The notes under the pieces: generated by a model
The model's database searches: none
What the model saw: the letters and a program-made list of their open reading frames with translations, nothing else
Told to the model about the DNA's origin: nothing
NCBI GenBank assembly: GCA_002171615.1
Contig: NHEF01000025.1
Span: forward strand, 1 to 39,534
DNA length: 39,534 bases
From: Gammaproteobacteria bacterium TMED78
Lineage (GTDB): Bacteria; Pseudomonadota; Gammaproteobacteria; Steroidobacterales; Rariloculaceae
Direction of reading: 5' to 3'
Program-made: the position numbers and the translations under genes
In this document: piece after piece, positions 27,711 through 34,528 of the stretch
Layout of the letters: every line of letters begins with the position of its first letter
Numbering within the stretch: position 1 is the first letter of the stretch

Positions 27711-27968
27711 CTATTCTCCAACTACGCTCACAAATGTTCTATTTTTTGGGCCTTTCTTATTAAAGGTAACTTGACCCTCAGCCGTTGCAAAAATTGTATA
27801 ATCTTTACCCAGTCCAACATTAGTACCAGGATGGAATTTAGTGCCTCTTTGGCGAACTATAATATTACCTGGAATCACGTTTTCGCCTCCATAGCGTTTA
27901 ACTCCAAGTCGTTTTGACTCAGAATCACGTCCATTCTTAGAACTCCCCCCAGCTTTTTTATGTGCCAT
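27711..27968 (-). CDS. rpmA: 50S ribosomal protein L27
   Basis: This is an 85-aa large-subunit protein whose N-terminus reaches towards the peptidyl transferase centre. It has the usual start [16 protein letters not shown], then [20 protein letters not shown] and [20 protein letters not shown]. The Met-Ala start means no cleavable N-terminal extension of the Firmicute type. It starts 39 bp after rplU with AAGGAG upstream of the ATG, and is followed by the intrinsic terminator at 27659-27681. Confidence 0.98.
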   Translation of the reverse strand: MAHKKAGGSSKNGRDSESKRLGVKRYGGENVIPGNIIVRQRGTKFHPGTNVGLGKDYTIFATAEGQVTFNKKGPKNRTFVSVVGE

Positions 27969-28007
27969 ATATAAACTCCTTTAAGGATTATATTATAAAC
28001 AAAAAAA

Positions 28008-28490
28008 TTATTTTTTGCCTTCTTTCTTGGTTGTTACCTTCTTAGCTACCTTTTTCTTAGTAACTTTTTTCTTAGTAGCTTTTTTCTTAGTAGCTTTTTT
28101 CTTAGTAGCTTTTTTCTTAGTAGCTTTTTTTTTGGCTACTTTTATTTCAGGATCTTTTATAGAAAGCTTAGTTTTGCTCTCATCTAAAATGGAAATAATT
28201 TCAATCTCTGTATAATGTTGTCTATGGCCCTTAGTTCTTCTGTAGTTAGTTCTTCTCTTAAACTTAACTACTTTAATCTTCTTGCCCCTTCCTTGTACAA
28301 GAACTTTAGCAGAAACTTTTACATCTTCTAGAAATGGTGAGCCTACCTTTATTTCAGTGCCCTCTCCAATCAAAAGTACCTGCTCAAAATTAAAAATATT
28401 GCCTTCGGTAACATCTATCTTCTCGATGTGTAATCGATCGCCTATTTTACCACGATATTGTTTGCCGCCTGTTTTAAAAACTGCGTACAT
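28008..28490 (-). CDS. rplU: 50S ribosomal protein L21 with long lysine-rich C-terminal extension
   Basis: This is a large-subunit protein; the first 100 or so residues (MYAVFKTGGKQYRGKIGD through KGHRQHYTEIEII) are ordinary L21. The start is placed at ATG 28488-28490 because the family begins MYAVFKTGGKQ and AAGGAG (28500-28505) sits nine bases upstream; a frame extending further upstream is not supported. The protein is 160 aa instead of about 103. The extra 55-60 residues are repeats of KKATK grading into KKVTK and KKVAK and end in KKEGKK. The repeats are encoded by a 15-bp tandem array. Similar basic tails occur in some marine bacteria, possibly binding rRNA; that role is inference. Confidence 0.96.
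   Translation of the reverse strand: MYAVFKTGGKQYRGKIGDRLHIEKIDVTEGNIFNFEQVLLIGEGTEIKVGSPFLEDVKVSAKVLVQGRGKKIKVVKFKRRTNYRRTKGHRQHYTEIEIISILDESKTKLSIKDPEIKVAKKKATKKKATKKKATKKKATKKKVTKKKVAKKVTTKKEGKK
28056..28130 (-). repeat. 15-bp tandem repeat inside rplU (five units)
   Basis: Five head-to-tail copies of CTTAGTAGCTTTTTT (given strand) begin at 28056, 28071, 28086, 28101 and 28116; the first has one substitution (CTTAGTAAC). Each unit encodes one KKATK or KKVTK pentapeptide on the minus strand. The near identity of the units points to recent slippage or unequal-exchange expansion. Confidence 0.92.
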
Positions 28491-28544
28491 CAGCATTAAC
28501 TCCTTCAAAAAAATACTAAAAATAAGGCTAATAGAAAGCGGTGA

Positions 28545-28573
28545 ATGATAATAAAATTATCTATCTAAGTCAA
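28545..28573 (-). promoter_or_regulatory. Candidate sigma70 promoter for rplU-rpmA
   Basis: On the minus strand TTGACT (28568-28573) and TATCAT (28545-28550) are separated by 17 bases, followed by the discriminator TCACCGCT. The expected start lies about 45 bases before the rplU ATG. The same -35, spacer length and ACCGCT discriminator appear at the rpsT promoter. Confidence 0.6.
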
Positions 28574-28647
28574 TTAGTTAGCTAAATTAATACAATATAG
28601 GCAAAGAATAGTATATTAGCAAACTTTATTCAGGCATTATTAAAAGC

Positions 28648-29646
28648 ATGAATAGAATAGATAATAAGCTAGAGCTAAATTTTCCTCAAAAACTAAGAGA
28701 ATTAGTAGCAAAAGACTGGGAATCAGTAAATAGCCTTATAGCTAGGAAGCTAGGGAGTGATGTTTCTCTGATCAATCAAATTGCACACCATATTATTCAT
28801 GGTGAGGGGAAAAGATTGCGTCCATTGATTACGTTGCTAGCCTCAAAAGCCTGTAATTACAATGGTGATAAGCATATCAATAATGCTGTAATAATTGAAT
28901 TTATTCATACCGCTACCTTGCTACATGATGATGTGGTTGATAATTCTGGACTTAGGAGGGGAGAGAAAACAGCAAATAAAGTTTTCGGAAATCAAGCAAG
29001 TATTCTTGTTGGAGATTTTCTATATTCTAGATCTTTCCAGATGATGATGGAAATAAGAGAGTTAAGAGTGCTAGATGTTTTAGCTAACACAACAAATACA
29101 ATTGCTGAAGGTGAGGTCCTGCAACTGATGCACTGTAAGAATCCAAATACTACTGAAGAAAACTATCTCGAAGTGATTTATAGAAAAACAGCTAAGCTTT
29201 TTGAAGCAGCATCCAGAATTGGAGCTATAATATCAAAGTCAGATGAGCAAGTTGAAAACAGCTTAATTAAATATGGTAGGCATCTTGGGTCAGCATTTCA
29301 GTTAATTGATGATGCTCTTGACTACAATGCAGATCACAATGATTTAGGTAAAAACATTGGTGATGATCTTTCTGAAGGAAAACCAACTCTACCTCTTATC
29401 TATGCACTACAAAATGGAAGTGCTGCTGAAAGGAATATGATTAAAGAAGCTATACAGTCTGGAGGTACACAAAACCTTAAATCAATTCAGCTAGCTATAG
29501 AGTCATCTGGGGGGATAAGATATACTGAAGAAAAAGCTAAAGAGCAGATCGAACTTGCTATAAACTCATTAAATACACTTCCAGAAAATAAATATAAAAA
29601 AGCTCTAATTGAGCTTGCTAATCATTCATTATCTAGGAACTACTAA
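28648..29646 (+). CDS. ispB: Polyprenyl (octaprenyl-type) diphosphate synthase
   Basis: This trans-prenyltransferase makes the isoprenoid side chain of ubiquinone or menaquinone. The 332-aa protein has GEGKRLRPLITLLASKA (53-69), the first aspartate-rich motif DDVVD (94-98) within LLHDDVVDNSGLRRG, and the second DDALD (221-225) within FQLIDDALDY. The small residues before the first motif are typical of long-chain enzymes. The position, divergent from rplU-rpmA-obgE, is the same as ispB in many gammaproteobacteria. The chain length is not readable here. The sulfatase gene follows after only 9 bp and may share its transcript. Confidence 0.95.
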   Translation: MNRIDNKLELNFPQKLRELVAKDWESVNSLIARKLGSDVSLINQIAHHIIHGEGKRLRPLITLLASKACNYNGDKHINNAVIIEFIHTATLLHDDVVDNSGLRRGEKTANKVFGNQASILVGDFLYSRSFQMMMEIRELRVLDVLANTTNTIAEGEVLQLMHCKNPNTTEENYLEVIYRKTAKLFEAASRIGAIISKSDEQVENSLIKYGRHLGSAFQLIDDALDYNADHNDLGKNIGDDLSEGKPTLPLIYALQNGSAAERNMIKEAIQSGGTQNLKSIQLAIESSGGIRYTEEKAKEQIELAINSLNTLPENKYKKALIELANHSLSRNY

Positions 29647-29655
29647 GGGAAAAAT

Positions 29656-31374
29656 ATGAAAATAAAATACACATTTATTATTCTTTTTACTTCTTGTTTT
29701 ATTATGTCATCCTGTTCAGACAATAATAATCCTTCAGGAACATTAGAGGAAGCTACCAGACCTAATATTCTTCTAATTGTAGGTGATGATCTAGGATTTA
29801 CAGATTTAGGCTCATTTGGTGGAGAAATATCTACTCCTAATCTAGATTCACTTGCTTTTGAGGGAGTCCGTTTTACAAATTTTCATGGCGGAAGGGCATG
29901 TCAACAAACTAGAGCAATGCTAATGAGTGGCAGAGGCGTTTCCTCTGTAATGGAAGCGCGTCCAACTAGACCAGATGGTCAAAGAGATAACGTCATAACT
30001 ACAAAAGCCGCTCTTGTATCGGAGTTGCTTCAGGATGCTGGGTACACAAATTTTATAGCCGGAAAATGGGATCTTGGTCTTGAAGCGCCACATACTCCAG
30101 CAACTAGAGGCTTTGATAGAGGTTTTGTTTTACTAGAAGCTGCAAATAGACATTTTAACGTCGGAGAATCATTATGGAATCCACTCTCTTCTGATGGACT
30201 CTCTTCTGATGGAACAGAGTCTCTCTCTTACTACGAAGAAGATGGTGTTCGTCTTGAATTTTCTGATCTGCCAGATAATTTTTACTCAACTAAAAATTAC
30301 ACTGATAAAGTACTTGATTATCTTCAAGCACATAATAACGAATCTCCTTGGTTTACTTTTATTCCCTACACCGCACCACATTGGCCCCTTCAAGTGCCAG
30401 ATGATTGGCTAGATAAATATGAAGGTAAATATGACCAAGGGTACGATATATTAAGGGATCAAAGAATTACCCAAGCATCTTTACTAGGAGTCATACCAAA
30501 TGGGGCTAATTTAAATAATAATTATAAGCGTTCGCTTCCCTGGAGCTCCTTAAGCTCTGAAGAAAAAGCTAGATATGCTCGAGCACAAGAAATTTACGCC
30601 AGCATGATTGAATACATGGATATGAGTATTGGTCGAATAATTGATTATCTAGAATCTAGTAATCAACTTGATAATACTGTAATTATCTTTTTATCCGACC
30701 ATGGCGCCTCATCAGGCGAGCATGGGGTAAATCCTAACTGGCGACAAATTGCAAGCGGTCCTCGGTATGATATAGATAGATTTGATAATAGCTTAGAAAA
30801 CTATGGTAAAAAATATTCTTGGATTGATCATGGAGAGGGTTTTGCAGAAGCTGCAAGCGCACCTTTTAAATATTTTAAGGGTCGTTTAAGCGAAGGTGGT
30901 CTTAGAAGCGCTGGATTTATTTCCTTTCCTAAAGCTATTACCCAACCAAGTATTGATCATACCTTTCTAACTTATATGGATCTCTTTCCAACGCTCCTTG
31001 ATATTGCAGGTACACAACATCCAGGAGCTGGGAATTACAAAGGTAGGGAAATACTCCCAATTATTGGTAAATCTTTTTGGCCATATCTTTTAAATGAAAC
31101 TAATTATGTTCACGATGAAGAAGATGTAGCCGGCTGGTCTGCAAATAGAACTGGTGCAATTACAAGGGGTAACTATAAATTAATTAACCACCCGCCTCCT
31201 GGACTTGGTGGTGGAGAAACAGTTGTTGGTTTTGGCGATTCTGGTGTATCAAATGATATACCTTGGGAGCTATATGATCTTTCTATAGATCCAAGTGAAA
31301 CTAATAATATCGCCTCTGAGAATCCTGAGCTTGTGAGTGAGCTATCTGAAATATGGGAGAGAGATTGGCGGTAA
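29656..31374 (+). CDS. Sulfatase-family lipoprotein with non-canonical active-site motifs
   Basis: This is a 572-aa arylsulfatase-like protein exported as a lipoprotein (lipobox ending at Cys20 in FIMSSC). The fold is clear: PNILLIVGDDLGFTDLGSFG with metal-binding Asp44-Asp45, STPNLDSLAFEGVRFTNFH, APHWPLQVPDDW, FLSDHGASSGEHG and KGRLSEGGLRSAGF. Two usual signatures are altered. The formylglycine motif CxPxR reads CQQTR (82-86), with the proline replaced by Gln. The GKWHLG loop reads GKWDLG (136-141), replacing the catalytic His with Asp. Cys82 itself is kept. It could be an active sulfatase with different maturation, another hydrolase of the alkaline-phosphatase superfamily, or an inactive paralogue. 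It follows ispB by 9 bp with AAGGGA before its ATG. Confidence 0.88.
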   Translation: MKIKYTFIILFTSCFIMSSCSDNNNPSGTLEEATRPNILLIVGDDLGFTDLGSFGGEISTPNLDSLAFEGVRFTNFHGGRACQQTRAMLMSGRGVSSVMEARPTRPDGQRDNVITTKAALVSELLQDAGYTNFIAGKWDLGLEAPHTPATRGFDRGFVLLEAANRHFNVGESLWNPLSSDGLSSDGTESLSYYEEDGVRLEFSDLPDNFYSTKNYTDKVLDYLQAHNNESPWFTFIPYTAPHWPLQVPDDWLDKYEGKYDQGYDILRDQRITQASLLGVIPNGANLNNNYKRSLPWSSLSSEEKARYARAQEIYASMIEYMDMSIGRIIDYLESSNQLDNTVIIFLSDHGASSGEHGVNPNWRQIASGPRYDIDRFDNSLENYGKKYSWIDHGEGFAEAASAPFKYFKGRLSEGGLRSAGFISFPKAITQPSIDHTFLTYMDLFPTLLDIAGTQHPGAGNYKGREILPIIGKSFWPYLLNETNYVHDEEDVAGWSANRTGAITRGNYKLINHPPPGLGGGETVVGFGDSGVSNDIPWELYDLSIDPSETNNIASENPELVSELSEIWERDWR

Positions 31375-31382
31375 TTTAAACC

Positions 31383-31682
31383 CTAATCATCACTAGATTG
31401 AAGTGCACTATAAAGTCTAAGCTGTTCCTCGGTTGCTTTAGGTTGATATTTTTCCTTCCATTCTGAATATGGCATTCCATATATGATCTGTTTAGCAGCA
31501 TCAAGATCAATATCTAAATCCTTCTCTTGTGCTGCTTCAGAATACCACTTACTTAAACAGTTCCTACAGAATTTAGCAAGGATCATTAAATCAATATTTT
31601 GAACCTCTTTATGGCTATCAAGATGGCTCAATAGTTTTTTAAATACAATGGACTCTAATTCTTGCTTATCTTGATTATTCAT
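31383..31682 (-). CDS. DUF1244 family protein
   Basis: This is a small soluble protein, 99 aa from the ATG at 31680-31682, which has GAGGGA just upstream. A longer frame to 31730 would overlap the preceding gene and lacks family support. The stretch LAKFCRNCLSKWYSEAA and the later IIYGMPYSEWKEKYQ are the hallmark of DUF1244, a proteobacterial family with two conserved cysteines (CRNC) and unknown function. It follows the DUF5916 gene by 13 bp on the same strand, so they are probably co-transcribed, and is convergent with the sulfatase gene. Confidence 0.88.
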   Translation of the reverse strand: MNNQDKQELESIVFKKLLSHLDSHKEVQNIDLMILAKFCRNCLSKWYSEAAQEKDLDIDLDAAKQIIYGMPYSEWKEKYQPKATEEQLRLYSALQSSDD

Positions 31683-31695
31683 AAAATCCCTCAAT

Positions 31696-33909
31696 TTATA
31701 GCCTAAAAGTCTGGGTATATTTAATAGCAAATTGTGATTGATCAGATCCTAAATTATCAAATCTATCTAGAGTTTTGAATCCATGGTTTAAAACAACATA
31801 CAAATCTCTTCCAGATCTTGGCGTCCACTGAAGTCGACTATTTATACCTGCAGAATTTGATTCATTATCATATTGAATTAAGTTACGCCAAGACCAGCGA
31901 ACATTAAAAGCATAATTGATTCTCAAGCTTACTTCTTTAGTAGAAAAATCTCCCATAGGCAATGCAATATCATTATATTTGTATGACAAATTTAAATAGA
32001 GATTATCAGATGGGCGCATATTTAATCCAAGGCTGTATTCACTTCTTTTTCCATCATAAAAATCGCCTGTTTCAACCTCTATAGCAGGCGCAAAATCTCT
32101 TTCTTCAGCACCTTCTATTTCTAAAGAAATAGTATTCCAAGTATAGTCACCTGTGAGTATATTTGTATCTTTATAAATATTGAAATTTTCTTCTAAAACA
32201 ACTCTTTCTTGTTTAACCTGAAGATCCATTTCAACGCCTGACCTAGTGACAATTTGGATTGGTGAAAGAAAGAATAAAGAATTTTCAGCTCTTCCGCTTA
32301 TTTTTTCATGGGCAGCAAACTGTAATTGTGAATTCCAAGATGTTAACCAGGAATGGTTAGGCAGAAACTTTCGGTATGCTATTACAGACCTAAGATAATT
32401 GACTCCCTTTCGGTTTGCAAATCCTAATGCTGGATTATAGTTCTCCTGGAATTGGGTAAAATTAACTCCACCTCTAAATCCCTCACGCCTAATTACAGCT
32501 CCCCTTACTCCAAATGCTCCCTGCTTATCGTCTACTCCCTCTGTATCAGATTGCTGTGCCCATAGTCCTCCCGTTAAAGTAGATCCATCTAATATACGGC
32601 TATTAACATAATTAAAATCTAGACCAACTAAAGAATTATCTAAGTTACTATTTGGGTCACCCCGAGTCGTAATAAAACCAACACTAGACTGCTCCAATAC
32701 ATTGGCTGATACTCGAGCAACCAATAAATTTTCATCTACACCATTTATATCTTCTTGTTGAACATTAAGCATGCCAACATTCCATCTACCAATTCTTCCA
32801 CTAATTTTCGCACCCATATCTAAATCTAGCGGAGCTCCTTCCTTGCTAAGTCCAACCCTTCTAGAATAAAAGGGGATGCCATTTCTTCCATTGCCAAACG
32901 CCGAATTCCTATCGGCAAAACTAAATATATCAGTATCTTGGAGAAAAAAATCTCTCTTTTCAGGATAGAATAAAGAAAAACGAGTTAAGTTTACTCTCTG
33001 AGTATCACTCTCAGTTGAGGCAAAATCAGTATTAAAAGTAAGCGCTCCCTTCAAAGAAGGAGAAAAGTTATATGTAATATCTAAAGAAGGCTCTGTATTT
33101 GATGAAGAAGATTCTTTTTCAGCAAAATTTTTATTTCTTAAAGAAACGAAAGATGGAGTAATATCAAGTCCTAGTCCCTGCTCTAAGCCATAAAGACCAC
33201 TAATTGATCCTAAGGTAGTTAAATTTATATTACCGTTAAACGAAGACCAAGCAATTTGCTCAAGATTTCGAGCAACTGTTCTCTCAGCAGAAAAACCCCA
33301 ATCACTAATGTTAGGATTGAAATTTATTGTATCAAGTGGGATAGCCATTTCTGCTACCCATCCACGATCATTTATTGTTGCTCTAGCTTCCCAAATACCT
33401 TCCCAGTTCCTATTAAGCTGTCTGTAATCAGAAAAAACTGCATCTACTGTTGCTCCATTTGGATTTACTTGGAAATAATAACCGCTCCTTCTATTATTGA
33501 AAGGATCCAAATAAATAGTAAATGAATCATCATATTGTAAACTTGCATTCTTAATTAAACTTCTAGCTCTAATCTGGTCAGGCTCACTATCAAGAAGTTC
33601 TGCTGCTACATAAAAATAATTTTCATCGAAAGTGATGTACATAAGTGTTTTTTGGGAGGGCATGATATGATCAAATGGCTCATACTGATGAAAATCCTCA
33701 ACTGGAGAAATCATAGTCCAAGTATCATCATCAAGAATACCGTCAATAACTGGCGAAGAAACTGCCTTACTTATATTTATTCTTTTATTTCTATCTATCT
33801 CAATATTTTGAGAAAAAGATGGAAAAGCCAAAAATAAAGAAAATAACAACAAGCCGTGAACAAACATAGAAAAAAACCTTGCCTGTGCTGGGGTATTAAA
33901 AAAACTCAT
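31696..33909 (-). CDS. DUF5916 outer-membrane protein with CBM9-like domain (second copy)
   Basis: This protein is about 737 aa from the ATG at 33907-33909, chosen because AAGGAA lies upstream and a signal peptide (FVHGLLLFSLFLAFPSFSQ) follows; an alternative ATG 14 codons further in is also possible. The CBM9-like domain begins at KAVSSPVIDGILDDDTWTMI and includes TLMYITFDENYFYVAAELLD and DDSFTIYLDPFNNRRSGYYF. The DUF5916 region carries TFNTDFASTESDTQRVNLTR and FSLFYPEKRDFFLQDTDIF, ending in a barrel-like stretch closing on Phe-Arg-Leu. Its CBM9 domain is more canonical than the one in the 15034-17343 protein, and the two are divergent paralogues. Function is unknown; surface glycan or peptide handling is often supposed. 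Confidence 0.87.
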   Translation of the reverse strand: MSFFNTPAQARFFSMFVHGLLLFSLFLAFPSFSQNIEIDRNKRINISKAVSSPVIDGILDDDTWTMISPVEDFHQYEPFDHIMPSQKTLMYITFDENYFYVAAELLDSEPDQIRARSLIKNASLQYDDSFTIYLDPFNNRRSGYYFQVNPNGATVDAVFSDYRQLNRNWEGIWEARATINDRGWVAEMAIPLDTINFNPNISDWGFSAERTVARNLEQIAWSSFNGNINLTTLGSISGLYGLEQGLGLDITPSFVSLRNKNFAEKESSSSNTEPSLDITYNFSPSLKGALTFNTDFASTESDTQRVNLTRFSLFYPEKRDFFLQDTDIFSFADRNSAFGNGRNGIPFYSRRVGLSKEGAPLDLDMGAKISGRIGRWNVGMLNVQQEDINGVDENLLVARVSANVLEQSSVGFITTRGDPNSNLDNSLVGLDFNYVNSRILDGSTLTGGLWAQQSDTEGVDDKQGAFGVRGAVIRREGFRGGVNFTQFQENYNPALGFANRKGVNYLRSVIAYRKFLPNHSWLTSWNSQLQFAAHEKISGRAENSLFFLSPIQIVTRSGVEMDLQVKQERVVLEENFNIYKDTNILTGDYTWNTISLEIEGAEERDFAPAIEVETGDFYDGKRSEYSLGLNMRPSDNLYLNLSYKYNDIALPMGDFSTKEVSLRINYAFNVRWSWRNLIQYDNESNSAGINSRLQWTPRSGRDLYVVLNHGFKTLDRFDNLGSDQSQFAIKYTQTFRL

Positions 33910-34006
33910 GTAAAGCAAATTCCTTAAATCTATTAGTGATAGCAAAATCAAAAATCAATTGTAACTTATAAACTAGCTAATCAAATAATAATATTAACGT
34001 AGATGG

Positions 34007-34042
34007 ATAAAATAAGTTGACGCCATAAAATAAGTTGACACT
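34007..34042. repeat. Two direct repeats of ATAAAATAAGTTGAC, 18-bp period
   Basis: Identical 15-base units at 34007-34021 and 34025-34039 lie in the non-coding gap (33910-34193) between the divergent DUF5916 gene and the small exported-protein gene. An 18-bp period places both on about the same helical face after almost two turns, which would suit a regulator. A TTGACA that could be a -35 box is formed at the end of the second copy, but no convincing -10 follows. The rest of this gap is AT-rich and includes a tandem ATCACAAAAT pair near 34075-34095. Confidence 0.6.
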
Positions 34043-34193
34043 ATCTGAAACTTTAACTAACTCGTTAATCTTAATCACAAAATATCACAAAATATTTAGA
34101 CATTTTTTTTATAATTTATCTTAAAAAAAGTTTAATTTAGAAAAAAAATTATTGTACAATTGCGGATTCATGGATTTGCTATTTATGGAAATT

Positions 34194-34460
34194 ATGAAAA
34201 AACGGAGCATTCTCTTTATCCTGGGACTTTTTCTTTTCTCAGATATTATTGTACACGAATTCACCGATAAGATTGCAAGTGATGAAGTTAAATGCTGCGC
34301 TATACATGAAAATTCAGATGATTTTACTTTTTCATCAAGCTTCAATAATTTTATCATCTCGAAGAATTTTTCCTATTCAAGCAATTTTAAATCACTAATC
34401 ATTCCTCCACAAAATTATCGTTTTAGCTTCTCAAGGGCGCCCCCTCTTATTAAGTTTTAA
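34194..34460 (+). CDS. Small exported protein preceding the ZnuD-like receptors
   Basis: This is a protein of about 88 aa starting MKKRSILFILGLFLFSDIIV, a basic start plus a hydrophobic signal or anchor segment, then a short domain containing VKCCAIHENSDD and a Ser/Phe-rich stretch ending FSFSRAPPLIKF. The ATG at 34194 is preferred because it opens the signal-like segment; in-frame ATGs at 34170 and 34185 are possible. I recognise no named family. Small secreted proteins with Cys/His and a C-terminal R-x-PP motif are, to my recollection, frequent ahead of metal-transport genes, so a metal-related role fits but is inference. It is 68 bp upstream of the first TonB receptor, with an inverted repeat in between. 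Confidence 0.55.
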   Translation: MKKRSILFILGLFLFSDIIVHEFTDKIASDEVKCCAIHENSDDFTFSSSFNNFIISKNFSYSSNFKSLIIPPQNYRFSFSRAPPLIKF

Positions 34461-34483
34461 ATTATATTTAATATTAATTTAAA

Positions 34484-34502
34484 CCTAGGAAGTATTCCTA
34501 GG
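34484..34502 (+). promoter_or_regulatory. Perfect inverted repeat (CCTAGGAA-GTA-TTCCTAGG) in the receptor leader
   Basis: An 8-bp perfect stem with a three-base loop lies between the small-protein stop and the receptor start, followed eight bases later by six T's (CAACCAATTTTTT) and then the AGGAG ribosome-binding site of the receptor. It could be a leaky terminator or attenuator limiting receptor expression, or an operator for a dimeric regulator. It does not match the Fur or Zur consensus that I know. Confidence 0.6.
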
Positions 34503-34528
34503 CAACCAATTTTTTAGGAGATTTTAAA

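Noticed and set aside
28056-28130. Regular short repeats that might suggest a CRISPR-like array
   Set aside because: Units are 15 bp, contiguous without spacers, and encode in-frame KKATK repeats of L21.
28491-28508. Upstream start for L21 adding MKELML
   Set aside because: L21 begins MYAVFKTGGKQ, and AAGGAG is at ideal distance from the ATG at 28488-28490; the longer frame begins across that site.
31683-31730. Longer N-terminus for the DUF1244 protein
   Set aside because: It would overlap the upstream DUF5916 gene. The ATG at 31680-31682 has a good ribosome-binding site and gives the family length.
33910-34193. Fur or Zur box ahead of the receptor cluster, including the palindrome ATTGTACAAT at 34151-34160
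   Set aside because: The palindrome is short and does not match the Fur or Zur consensus known to me; regulator identity cannot be claimed.
34121-34357. A 78-codon minus-strand frame opposite the small exported-protein gene
   Set aside because: It has no signal, motif or ribosome-binding site, whereas the plus-strand frame has a signal-like N-terminus and sits in operon order with the receptors.
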